Made by a program: the position numbers and the translations under genes. A stretch of 64,000 nt of DNA from Artocarpus heterophyllus (taxonomy: Eukaryota; Streptophyta; Magnoliopsida; Rosales; Moraceae): the NCBI GenBank assembly GCA_025403435.1, contig CM046327.1, forward strand, positions 16,988,440 through 17,052,439, written 5' to 3'. Position 1 is the first letter of the stretch. Each line of letters begins with the position of its first letter. The notes beneath the pieces were generated by a model, which was not told the origin of the DNA, did not search any database, and worked only from the letters and a program-made list of their open reading frames with translations. Below, one piece after another: positions 37,545 through 49,654 of the stretch.

Positions 37545-39363
37545 AAAAATAGGGTATTTTTACATTAACATTTTTTATTAAAAAATATTTTGTTTGCAAA
37601 ATAAATACGATATACTATCAAACATAATTTCAGAAACAATTTCAAAACTATTTTTTAAAAAGTTTTTATTTTCAATCTCTAGTAAAACAAAAATGTTGTC
37701 AAAAATACTATCAAATAGGCTAAGTCTTACAAGGAGTTTCTTTTGATTTTTCTTGCTAATATATATAATAATAAGAAATGTGAATAGTGCATTAGTCGAG
37801 GAGCTCATGCGTATCTCACTCAGCAGTCAGCAAACTTAATAAAAAAAAAAAAAAAAACTTTTCTTATTCTCAGCCTTACCCCAAGTGACATTTGTCCGAA
37901 GTTTGAAGATAAGATCGAGTCCACATTCTCAATTTTTTTATTTCCTTTTTAGAATAATTGCTTGGTTGGCCAGTATAACTAAAACCTATATCATGTCTTT
38001 TGTGTGTGTCAACAAAGATATGGCCACATTAGTTGGCTATCGCTCCACAATATAAACACTTTTCTCCCCTTCTCATTTTTCCCCGATAAGAGCACGGCAA
38101 TTTCTTCATTGGTATTGAATATAAAACTTACCAGTAAGAATCTGTCTTTAAATTTTAACCATCAAATTTATTAAAAAAAAATTTGAGCAGTTAAAATTGT
38201 TTAAAAGCATACACCGATAAGGCTCTCACCGAATTAAAAAAAAAAAAAAAAACCCAGAACAAAGCAGCTACTGAAGATCACTTGGCAAAGTGGCCACCAA
38301 AGGGAACTTCCCAAGGACCATAAAAATATTAGATTATGATACACCTTCTTAAAGATCCTTGGCAAGGGGAGGAAAAAGGGAAAAAAGAAAAGAAAAATAT
38401 TATTCAATATAATTGAAAGAGACCCCCTCGCTACATGGCTGCTACGCATGTGGCTTCATTGATAATTATTTATTTATCTGTTCCATATTACTTTTTAATC
38501 AACAATATCTATGGAAGAATTTTTTAAAAGAAAAATATTGAAGGGGTCACTTCTTTAGATGATGAAAACATTGGTTAGAATAATATAAATAACGTATCGT
38601 AAATAACTTTGAAACCGATCTTTAAGAATTTTAAAAACAAAATTAGTCACCTCACTTGCAGCTGGTAAAGTACGTATTTGCATATTAAATAATGTTATTG
38701 TTAATTTGTTAGATTGTCGAGCCTAGTTATTACTTTACGTCGAAGACTATGTTGATAAGAGAAAACACAAAAGGTTGAGTGTTGTAAATTTTTTTCATCA
38801 TGGTGATTATTTGACAATGATTAAAAATAGACGTAACTCTTATGTGGAAGATGAATTTTTATAAATTTATAAGTTTTTATTTGTTTTTTTTTTCTTATGT
38901 AATTTTCATTTGCTTTTGATAATATAGAATTAATTCTTAATAGTCATAACATATTGCATATTGCTTGGAAAGATTACTGTCTTGGTGGGTGGTCAAGAGG
39001 TACTTCTTTTCCTTAAATTATTTGAAAGATGGCTTTGAACGAAATCGATTCTTAAGGGTGAGCTTTTGATGGCTGCAGATTATGTGTTTCAATCATCAAG
39101 CTGAATTAAACTTGAAGAGAGTAGTATATTAGTTGTTTGGAGGGACAAATGTCTTCTCCTTTCATTGAAGCGAGATGTCAAATTCCATGGAAAGATTATT
39201 ATTATCATTATTGCTACTACTTTTATTATTATTTTCTCTAAATGGCTATTATTATTATTATTAGAGCTACATTATTGAATCGTATTGAAGCCTACTATTA
39301 GCTACACTATTTAATGGTATTGAAATTATGGGTTTTGTTAGGACATGGAGTCTACATTAATGT
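37545..39363. other. AT-rich intergenic DNA
   Basis: No gene seen. Long A runs occur at about 37839-37857 and 38237-38251. A block near 38770-38940 partly resembles 40200-40350 and may be repeat-derived. ATT trinucleotide runs lie near 39200-39265. Confidence 0.5.
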
Positions 39364-40182
39364 TGTAACGAATTATTGCCCTACATAAAGAATTAATGGA
39401 TCGACCTTTGTAAAATTCGGTCATCTTAGTTTTTCTATATATAAAGAGGGATGTTGGTTTTGGTTAATTAGAGAGGTTAGAGAAAATAGAGAGAGATGAG
39501 TTGCAACACCTGAGAAATTTGCTAGTTTAAATACTTATTAATGAACTTAATTATAGCTTGATGCTCCCAGATGAACATAATACAGTGTCTCATGAGCTTA
39601 TTCCAGTAATTTTTTCTCTCTATTCTTGGGTTGGTCTCAGTGATATGATGACCCTTATGTGTACTTGGTACGTATACTTGGGCCTTTAATTCAGGTCAAG
39701 TTATAAAATAAATTATTGCTTAAAATAAGCATAATTGATATCATGCATTGAGTTACAGAGGAAATGTTATGAGGGTTAAGTTTGAACTTACTGAGCAATA
39801 GTCCCCCTAATTATTTCATGCTGTAAGAAATTCTGCCAAGAGGCCAAAATAGATGTGTGGTTAAGTTGGAAACTGTGATTGGACATCGCGTAGATTTAGG
39901 CATGGATACCGCTACTGGAAAGAGTTTTGCTGTTTTGAAGAATGTGTTTAAGTATGTTATAAGTTTGTAACGGTAAATGAAAACTGTGCCAAGTATTTTT
40001 AAGTTAAACAAGTGAATGTAAATATTTTTAGTATGCATGGACTAATGTAGATATGTTAATATGAGTTTTTAAGTTTTAAGTTTTTCAAATTAAAAAAATT
40101 ATTCCATGTTTTTATGATTAAGTAAGTAAGATTAAGTTATGAAAAGTAAAATAAGTATAGTTCGAACAATCGGGTCGTCACA
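39364..40182 (+). mobile_element. probable short gypsy-type LTR
   Basis: The right end CAATCGGGTCGTCACA and the left TGTAACGAATT are compatible with gypsy LTR termini. A TATATAAAG box is at about 39438. The module ACTTACTGAGCAATAG ... CTGTAAG (39788-39826) matches the other gypsy-type LTRs. The following bases TAAGT are not exactly repeated on the left, so the left boundary is uncertain. Confidence 0.45.
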
Positions 40183-40911
40183 TAAGTGATGTGCGATTTT
40201 CTTTTGTAAACTTTGTTGTTATCATAATAAATTTTTTGTAGCAGTTAAAAGTAGACGCAGCTTTTATATTATTAGTAAATCATTGATAAATTTTGTGTCT
40301 TTGTTTTTCTACTTAATTTTCCTTCATGTGCTTTATTTACTCTTTGTAGAATTAGGTTTTTAATTTGCAACGGGTCTCCTACTTGCCCATCTCCTGTGAT
40401 CCAGGTGAATGGCGCTTCTCTCTTTGTGTGAACACTCCTATCTCAAGGATGTGAGCCCAATATGATACAATCATAGAACAAAATCTGGCAAAATGGGCTC
40501 TTCTTGGATGAAAAGGATCCTTCTCTGCTTGTCACAGACGGGTCAATAAGGGAAATTGCACATTTTAAAGAAGTGGTTTGACATAATTTCTTTACGGAAA
40601 ATTTAAACTTAATTTCCACATAAAAATGATACGGGTGAGTAGTTGAACTTCAAAAAAGGGTATCCAACCTAAATTACACTCTTTCTAATCTATTAGGTGT
40701 TCATTGAGTTTGTAAATTGAATCAATCTACTTGAATTGAGTTGTGTCGAGGGAACTTTTGGGTTAGTATGATTTTAGAAAATATCAATAGATTAGGGGTC
40801 TTGAAGACTGAGCAATTCTCAATTTGCAAAGTCAACCGAATCCAACTAAACAAAGAAATCAATGAAATCCAAAAAGTACATATTTAAAGATTTAGGGCCT
40901 TTAAAGATTTA
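40183..40911. other. intergenic DNA
   Basis: I see no gene or RNA. Part of it resembles the block near 38770-38940. Confidence 0.45.
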
Positions 40912-41031
40912 GGGCTCGTTTGGTTTGAGTATTTGAGTAGAGTATTTGAATAAAGATTTAAATTTTTGTGAGAGAAAATACTGTAGCAAAATGATTCGAA
41001 CCGTAATTTAAATATCTAACCAAACGGGCCC
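40912..41031. mobile_element. 120-bp MITE, copy D
   Basis: Reverse-oriented family member with ends GGGCTCGTTTGGTTTGAG and CCAAACGGGCCC. Flanks are TTA and TAA, so the target duplication is imperfect. It lies about 130 bp upstream of the first subtilase remnant. Confidence 0.85.
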
Positions 41032-41154
41032 TAATAAGAGTAGAAGGGAAAATAAATAGAGAGATAAACCATAAAGGATAAAGGAAGAATTTGAAAAAAT
41101 GACAAAAAAAAAATTTTAATTAAAGAAATCACTTTTTTTTTTTTTGTAAAAAAA

Positions 41155-44100
41155 AAACACGCTTTTGGTGCTTGGCCAGCTTCGTCTTATGGAGACGGCG
41201 TTTGGCCGGAGAGCGAGAGCTCTGGGGACAAGGGAATGTAACGCCCCTATATGGGGGTTAACAGTTTTTAATGAGATAAAATAAAAATAAATAATAAAAG
41301 TAAAACCTTAAAAATAAAATTTGCCCGGGACTTAAATGAAAACTCTCAACTCAAAAATAAAAATATAAACGACAAATAAACCACAGTTTTAATGTAGCAC
41401 CTTAAATTTAATAATATAAACTGTTGTCATCATCATTTTAACCCTCAACACATTATAATACAGTCACAGAAAGTAACAATTGATGCTTACATTATCATGA
41501 AGAACATTCTTTACAATTGAGCAGTCCCAATGTAATATAGTTACATCGCTTCCTCAACTATATTTCTCGTAGCCACCTCACACTTAGTGAGTCCTGAAAA
41601 GATATAAACATAAGAGAATGAGCAACACTATGCTCAGTAGAGAAAGCCATTACTCACCTTTATCATTACCACATTAAAATCTGCATGGTTAGTAAGTTAC
41701 ATCATATTCCAGATTATGAGGTTTATTATGATCACATCTTATGGATACCGTAGTTAATCGTTACCAAGTGTCATAATTACACATTTATACAAATATTACC
41801 AATCATCATTGTTCCTAGGTATCCATGTTAAATTGAGTATCACTCAACTCATCGAAACCCAAATGGGCGCACTTGATCACCCTATAAACATTCCAAGGGT
41901 GTTCCGGTGAGGGGACATCAAGCCCCGAGTCCTCACCAAATCGATTCCTGTACAGTGTGTTCTGGGACTTTCAACCCAAGGAAGCGTCATCGCCTTCCCC
42001 CTATTTTACCTTTTAGGGTATTCATGCCCAAGGACGTAACCGTCGCCCTCTTCATGTCTCACAATTTCTCTATATTGAATCATTATCAATAGAGTTAGTT
42101 TTCCTAACCATGCTTCTCAATTTATAACATGTGTCAATTCATTATGTTCCTCGCCGTACAATACAAGACGAGTCCATGTCATAGTTTCATATGTGATAAT
42201 CATATAATATCAGTTCAACATAGATATATATATATTGCGGCAAAACAATCAATTTTAATTCTATAAAAACCTCACAAAAGATGAGTAATAGAATCCCTAC
42301 CTTTCAAGCTTATCAACAGTCTCTTAATCCTGGAATCAATTAACGTTAGCTCCATACTCCCTTGATCCTAAGGCGTGCATAAGGACAATTAAAACTAAAG
42401 CACAACATACAACTACATTCATAAAATTTATTTTAATTTAATCTTAGAATTTCAAGAAATAACCACTGCCCATAGAGGTATTATAAAGTTTAACAATATA
42501 AATTTTCTGTCTAGGGCATATACACTTAGACTTCATACATATGCTCCAAAATAGCAACAAACATATACTTAGGTTTAAGAACGCAAATTTGAATAATCCT
42601 TTAGTATAAAAGAAAATTTATAAATGAAAGACTAAATTTGTTCATAAGATTCTAACCTCGGATTATGGTTAGTTGGAAGCTTGAAATGGCTTCAAAACAG
42701 GTTCCTTTACTTCGGTATGACTGAAATTCTTGCTCAAATGGAGGTGATGGTGGCTGATTTTTATGGCTGCCTTGAAGAAGTTCTCTAAGTATTTTGCTTC
42801 AGCAAAGAAATGAGAAGAAGAGTGTGGGAACCGTGGAAGAGAAAGGAAGAAAAGATGAAGTCTTTGAAGAGAAGTGATAGAAACAATTATAGAGGAGACA
42901 TGTTGAAGCATGTCACGGAGGAAATAAAGAAAATGAGGGTCAAGAGTAGTTGGAAAAGATATCCTTATGTCTCATCTAAAGACTTTAACACACATAATGC
43001 CAATATGACATTTTTGAGATTTATTAGAAGTTCTAAGGCTTTTTAGTAATCATACTAAATAAATATAGGAGAATTTTAGAAAATTTAAAAATAGATAAAA
43101 ATAAATATTATAAAATAAATTTAAATGAAGCAATTTTTTTTTTTATACATTAAAAATTAATTTAATTACCTCAATACCCGTTAGGAGAATAACGGGTGTC
43201 ACAGGGAATGACCAAAGTCCCTTGGAAAATGCGAGCCGGGTGTGAATTTTAATTCTTCCTTGCGCAACAAGAAACTCATCGGGGCTCCGAAGGGCACGGT
43301 ACGCACACTGCATCCACAGCCGCAGGAAACTTCGTGAAAGGAGCGTCCTATTTTGGTTATGCAGCTGGCACTGCTAGAGGCATGGCGCCGAGAGCTTGGT
43401 TGTCTATTTACAGAACTCTGGGGAAACTCCGTCCATTAGTCGAATCTTCCGGCGTCGGTGGACCAGGTGATTGATGATGGCGTCTATATATTGTCGATTT
43501 CGATGGGACGTAACATTGGCAAGGAGAACATTTTGGAAGACAACCCAATTGCGGTGGCCAGTTTTGTAGCCATGGAGAGAGGGATTTTCGTCGCGACTTT
43601 GGCAGGAAACAATGGGCGTCTCCCGGGGACGGTAAACAATGGCGCGCCATGGCTAAAATCAGTTGGTGCGGGCACAGTAGATCGCTAGCTCGAAGGAGCT
43701 TTAACGTTAGGGAGCGGCACACGAATCAAATTCGGGTCCTTGTATGCGGGTGACTTCTCTGCTCTCCAATTGCCACTTGTTTTCATGGGCAACTGCAACG
43801 AGCATGAGGAAAATAAAAAACAAGATTGTTGTGTGCAAAGAGGGAGAGAATGCTTTCTTGGAAGATCAAATCGAAGCCGTCAAATCTCCGGAGCTGTGTT
43901 CATAGCTGATGGTGACTGGTGGAAAGACTATTATCACTACACCTTCTCAGCAGCATTTGTTGATTTAGAAGATGGCCAAAAGGTTGTAGACTACATCAAG
44001 AAGACTGAAAAATCCGAAAGCAGCTTTAGAGTTTAGAAAGACAGTGATTGTATAAAACCGGCACCAAAAGTGGACAGGTACAGTTCTAGAGGGCCTTATG

Positions 44101-44921
44101 TTATGAGCTCTTATGTGGTGAAGCCAGACATTTTAGCCCCTGGCTCATCAATCATAGCTTCATGGTCTCCGATCAACTCCATCGTCGAAGTTCAATCAAT
44201 ACTCTTGTTCAGCAATTTCAAATTCGTCTCAGGCATTTCCATGGCAGCCCCTCATGTTTCCGGCATGGCGGCACTTATCAAGGCCGTCCACCCTAATTGG
44301 AGCCCTGCCGCCATTAGATCTGCCATCATGACCACCGCGAATCCATTAGACAATACTAAATGCCCCATCAAAGACATCGGCAACTACTATCGCAAGGCGA
44401 GTCCTCCAGACATCGGAGCCAGGTTTATTGATCCCAACAAGGCAATTGATCCCGGCCTAATCTATGATGCAACGGCAGAGGACTATGTGAAGCTTCTGTG
44501 TGCAGTGACTTACACTGCAAAGCAAATACAAGTCATCACCAAGTCCACTAATCATAGATGTACTATTAAATCTTTTGATCTCAATTATCCATCTTTCATT
44601 GCTTACTTTAAGGATTTTGAGGGATCAGAATCGGATGAGAAAGTTGTGTGGGAATTTAGGAGGACAGTGACCAATGTGGGAAAAGGAAGGTCTAGTTACA
44701 CAGCTAATTTAACTGCCATAAGTGGTTTAAGGGTGAGTGCGGAGCCAAAGAAGTTGGTTTTCAAGAGGAAGTATGAGAGGCAAAATTACAAGCTGACTTT
44801 GGTTGGTCCAAGATAATTGAAACAAGTTGTCCAAGGTTCTTTGAGTTGGGTAGAGGATAGTAGTAAATATGTTGTTAGGAGTCCAATAGTGGCCACAAAT
44901 ATTGATCCAATGACGACTTGA
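41155..44921 (+). pseudogene. subtilase pseudogene 1, split by a solo LTR
   Basis: A plant S8 subtilisin-like protease gene in decay. The 5' piece (41155-41236) encodes AWPASSYGDGVWPESES. The gene resumes after the LTR at 43204 with MTKVPWK. Later pieces show the catalytic His box [12 protein letters not shown] (near 43292), the Asn-region AGNNGRLPGTVNNGAPW, the Ser box GISMAAPHVSG (usual GTSMA; Thr to Ile) and the C-terminal domain. Defects: signal peptide and inhibitor I9 domain missing; the segment with the catalytic Asp (DTG) deleted between SYGDGV and WPES; a +1 shift in the WKCEPG region; an in-frame stop at 43686; further frame breaks near 43800-44050; a stop near 44814 before QGSLSW. 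It is certainly not functional. Confidence 0.9.
41237..43203 (-). mobile_element. solo LTR inserted in subtilase pseudogene 1 (1,967 bp)
   Basis: Starts TGTAACGCCCC, ends GGGTGTCACA, and is flanked by a perfect GGGAA duplication (41232-41236, 43204-43208). Removing it together with one GGGAA reconnects the subtilase reading GDKG-MTK, proving insertion into the gene. The ACTGAGCATAG module seen on its minus strand (about 41620-41640) shows that the LTR is in reverse orientation. Gypsy-type by end sequence; no internal domain. Confidence 0.93.
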
Positions 44922-45405
44922 TAAAATTTCTGAGCAAAAAATAAAGGGTCATGATTTGTTGATTCCTTGGGCTGGAAGAAAGCTGATGGGTTAGATTGAT
45001 TTGTGTGAAATTGACTATTTCAATAGTGTTTTCTCTTTTGGTGTTTTCAATTCAAACTCCTAGCTCAAACCCATTTTATAAACGACCAAATAGATTGAGT
45101 TTATAAATATATTTAAATCTGGTGTTCTGAGCTCGTTTATTTTTCACACTATTAGATGCTAATCTAATGGACACAAAAGAAGCCTCGTTGATAAGGAAAC
45201 TAGTGTCTCTTGTTGTAGTTTTTAACAACAACAAATGACAATAAATTAGCTGAGATTGTTAGAGACATATTCTGATGATAAGTCCACACCTTATATCACT
45301 ACAAAACGAAAATTCAAATGTTCCGTTCAATTTAATTTAAAAAAAAAGAGCTGAGTGCTCTATAGATATATAAACAAAAAAACCTTTGGCACTCCCCACT
45401 CAGCC
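44922..45405. other. spacer between the two subtilase remnants
   Basis: This is the 3' flank of copy 1 and the upstream region of copy 2. A TATATAA-like stretch near 45366-45373 could be the old TATA box of copy 2. Confidence 0.45.
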
Positions 45406-47587
45406 ATGGCTACGCTATTAGACATGAAAGTAGTGGGTACGATAATGCTTTTTGCAATTAGCGTCTACTTTTATTCAATCTCTGCACAACAACCTCGCCC
45501 ATACATTGTGCACATGGACCACTCGGTTATTCCCAAAGCCTTCTCAACATAAGAAAGCCGGTACATTGCCACCCTTTCTTCTATATCAGAGAGATATTCT
45601 ATTTCTGATCAACTCTTCCTTGTGCAACAAGAAACTCGTCGTGGCTAAGTTTTACAACAAGGGCAAGCTTGCTAACGAACCCAACGTCAATATCACCATG
45701 AACTCTCCACGCAACGACGAAGGGCATGGGAACTCACACCGCGTCTATTGCCGCCGGCAACTATGTCCCTGGCGCAACCTATTTCGGACATGCAACTGGC
45801 ACATCCAGAGGAGTGGCGCTGAGCGCTCGACTGGCTGTCTACACAGCAGTGTGGAATAGTTACTTTTACTCGTCGGATCTTCCCGCAGCAATAGATCAGG
45901 CGACTGCAGACGGTGTTGATGTGTTGTCATTATCCTAGGGACGGTACATGGAGCGATACACGTTTTTGGAGGACGGCCCTGTTGCAGTAGCCACATTTTC
46001 AGCCATGGCGAAAGGAATTTTCATTTCGAGGTTGGCCGGAAACGAAGGTCATGTCCACGGAGCCACGATGAATGGTGCACCGTGGGTGACAGTGGTTGGC
46101 CCGGGTACGGTCGGCCGTTGATTTGAAGGGACCTCAATTTTAGAAAATGGGGTCAGGACAAACTTCTTGTCCTTGTATCCAGGGTATTCTTATTCATTCC
46201 AACTTTTCTCTTGTTTTCATGAGTGATTGTGAGAGCGTAGAGGAAATCAAGAAAACAGCAAGAAACAAGTTTGTTGTATGTCAAGAAAAATCGAGTTTCA
46301 GATATCAGATCGAAAATCTTAAGTTTGGTGATGCGCCTGCCAGAGCTGTCTTCATTACTAACAAAGTAATTGCGAAAGAAGCTTGGTATGAGTCCCAGAG
46401 GAGCTCCTATCCAGAGGCATTTATTGGTCTTGAAGACGGAAAATTGGTGCTATAACTATATGAACAACAGAACTAATAATACCACTGGAAATTACCCATC
46501 ACGGAAATTGGTATTCTGGAAGACTGTGGTACAGAGCCAGCGCCAAAGGTGGATTCACACAGCTCTAGAGGACCATTTCCAAATTGTCCCTCTGTCTTGA
46601 AGCCAGACCTTCTGGCCCCTGGCTCGTCAATCTTGGCATCATGGTCTCCAAAAAGCTCGGTCGCGGAAGTTTGATCGAGGCTTTTGTTCAGCAATGTCAA
46701 CATTTTTTTGGGCACTTCTATGGCCGCGCCTCATGTCTTGGGCGCGGTAGCTCTCATCAGGGGAGTGCACCCGAGTTGGAGCCCGACCGTCATTAGGTCG
46801 GCTCTCATGACCACTGCAAATCCATTGGACAATACTAATAGCCCCATCAAGGACGTCGGCAACTTTAACTGCAAAGCGAGTCCTCTGAACTCGGGGTCGG
46901 GTTTATCGATCCCAACAAGGCAATTGATCCTGGCCTAATCTACAATGCAACAGCAGAGGACTATGTAAACCTTTTATGTGCAATGAGCTACACTGCAAAG
47001 CAAATACAAATCATCACCAAGTCCAAGAATTGCAGCTGTGCTAATGGGTCTTTGGCTCTCAACTACCCATCTTTCATCGCTTACTTCAACGATCGTAAGG
47101 GCTCGAATTCGGACGCAAAAGCGGTGAGGGAATTCAGGAGGACAGGGACTAATGTGGGAAGAGAAAGGTCAAGTTATACAGCCAACTTAACTGCCATGAG
47201 TGGTTTGAAGGTAAACGTAGAGCCTAAGAAGCTGGTTTTTGAGCACAGTATGAGAAGATAAGTTACAAGCTTACTTTGGAGGGTCCAAGATATTTAAAAG
47301 AACAAGTGGTTCAAGGGTCTCTTAGTTGGGTAGAAGATTGTGGCAAATATGTTGTGAGGAGTCCAATGGTGGTCACAAACATGGACCCAATGAAGAGTAC
47401 TTGTAACTACTTATTCGACTCTCCTCATAAAGAAGGTACATATTCATATGCTAAAAACGAGATGGCAAATGGAGTTTCTTTGCAATTTAATATATTGCAT
47501 GGATTTGAAATGATACATAAATTACCTTGGTTTATTGTTGTTGACGCCTCATTGTTTAAATTTACTCTTTTTGTTTTTTGCTGCTGA
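45406..47587 (+). pseudogene. subtilase pseudogene 2 (tandem paralogue)
   Basis: Closely related to copy 1. It keeps the start: a signal peptide (MATLLDMKVVGTIMLFAIS) and the first I9 residues (RPYIVHMDHSVIPKAFST), then a stop or frameshift at 45550. A large deletion joins I9 (YIATLSSIS) to NSSLCNKKL, removing the catalytic Asp region. A +1 shift falls inside the His box (GHGTHT) near 45726. In-frame stops occur near 45937 and 46120, with more breaks around 46200-46700. The Ser box GTSMAAPHV (about 46711) and C-terminal fibronectin-like part remain in pieces. The normal stop seems lost; the frame runs to 47587. Non-functional. Confidence 0.9.
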
Positions 47588-49536
47588 ATATCGTCGAAGA
47601 TTTTATTGAAACCAAATTCATTTTCTCCTTCGAATTATTTCAATATTGAACTGAAGAATGGTAATTTTTTGGGAGTGTTTGGAACAATAATTAACAGTAT
47701 AAAACTCTTATTTATTACAGCATTAAGCTCTCACATATTATAATATGCTATTTAGACTTCAAAATTTCCACTCTTCTCTCTAACATCCTAATAATATATT
47801 TGGTTAGGTCATAAGCTAGCTAAACCAATAAAAATAACCAAACTTTTCCATTGCTTGATATTACAAAGCAACAGGCCGAATCATGAAATTCAACCGTCAA
47901 GTAGCAGAGTCATTGACATTCTCAAATGAAAATAGTTCAGTGCCATTTGTCGTCTGGAAAAAAAAAAAATCAACGAGTGAAGGACCAAAAACAATGCTAT
48001 ATGTCACTATAGGGCAGAAGATAGCATTGCGTTGAAGTCAATGATTTGAAAAATGTTATTTAGCTGTATATACGACAACAATGCGCTATAAAAATAGAAC
48101 ATTAACAGTTAAAACTGTTAACGACAAAAAAAAAAAAATCAGACAACAATAGAAAAAATGAGAAAACACTCGCAGCATCTAAAGATGCAAAATTAGACCT
48201 TTCCAAAAAAAAAAAAAAAACCAAGGATACAACATTAGAGAATCAAACACAACAACAAAAAATCAATAAACGACATTAAATAGGCAATCACAGTAAAAAC
48301 GACAACAGAAGAAAAAACAACTTATACATATAGGACGAGAAGATTTCTGAATTAAGAGGCATTGAGAACGCAGAAGAGGGGAAACGAAAATAAATTTAAC
48401 GTAATTCGACAATATGTCTACATTCATAGATAAAGAAGAGAGAGAAAGGGTCTTTTTTGTATTGTTTTTACAAGTTGTGTTTTGCTTCTCTAGCAATCTA
48501 TGACCACTTATGGCATTTGGTAAAACCTGATTTTATAAAGTTGCTAGTAAAAACTGCTGTCTAACAGAAAAATTTAAGAAGCAAGTCAACAGTTGCTTTT
48601 TTAGCTTATATTGTTATAATTTTCCTTAACAAATTAAAATGAAATTAATACATGAATTTTAGAATTAATTTATGAAATAATTTATCATTCTAATAATACA
48701 TTAAGTTACAAAACTAAAATCATGTTTTGTTTAGCATTTTAATATACAAATATTACATATGTTAATATTAAAATTAAAATGAAAAACTAAAATTATAAAC
48801 ATGCTTAGTAAAATATGTCTATTTTTGTCATTATACATCTCCACAATATTTTTATATATAATTTATTAAACATCTGTAATTTTACTTTTGATATTTATAA
48901 CAATTTGAAAAAAATTAACGAAACATCTATATGAACATAACATATCAATTCAAAACTGGCCCACAATTCACTAACATGGTGTATTTTGAATGAGCTTATA
49001 TATATATACACACACACACATAACAATTGCAATACCTTGCTAAGCGCGAAGAGGGGTAGGTGGAAGATTTAAGGTTCGAATTTTAGCAACAAGAAGCTTT
49101 GTATTAAAAGAATACATATTACAATTAATCTAATTTATCCAAAACTAAAATCAAGTTCTAATGTAAAATTAAATACAAATAAGTTGAAACTACTAATAAA
49201 GGTAGTTATGTTAAGCTTCCTTAACAAGAAAAAACAACAAAGTATTTACAATAATCAGTGGACGTAATTTTAAAACTATTTCGCTTTTTTTTTTTCCAAA
49301 TTGTTAAAAAAAAAATACTGGAGTTTGTTCTAACATATGAACATGGTCACCGGTGCACTATAAACTTAGGCATAGGCAAACTCGTCAGCACGTGTAAATA
49401 GTTTTGGGTAGGAGTATACATGAAGATTACACATATAATGAGTCATACAGCAAGTCCTAAATTTGGTTGTCCTTTTTTTTCCCTCATGGTTTTCATCTAA
49501 AATTTAAGTCAGTCTCTCGTTAATTGAAAATTTTAA
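47588..49536. other. AT-rich intergenic DNA
   Basis: No gene seen. Around 48780-48965 a block resembles 1130-1265. Near 49065 a GGTTCGAAT phrase resembles a tRNA B box, but no cloverleaf could be drawn. Confidence 0.5.
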
Positions 49537-49654
49537 GGGTCCGTTTGTTTCGATACTCGAATCACGGTTCGAATAATTTTGCTACAGTATTCTCTCACAA
49601 AAATTTAAATCTTCATTCAAATATTCTATTCAAATACTCGAACCAAACGGGCCC
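49537..49654. mobile_element. 120-bp MITE, copy E
   Basis: Ends GGGTCCGTTTGTTTCGA and CGAACCAAACGGGCCC are near-perfect inverted repeats. A TAA duplication lies at 49534-49536 and 49655-49657. This is the best-preserved copy and defines the family as Tourist-like (PIF/Harbinger). Confidence 0.9.

Noticed and set aside
42669..43046. Small genes at the right side of the solo LTR
   Set aside because: Both frames lie wholly inside the LTR, on opposite strands, and show no domain.
49060..49085. tRNA gene suggested by a GGTTCGAAT B-box-like phrase
   Set aside because: No acceptor or anticodon stems could be paired; a SINE remnant or chance is more likely.
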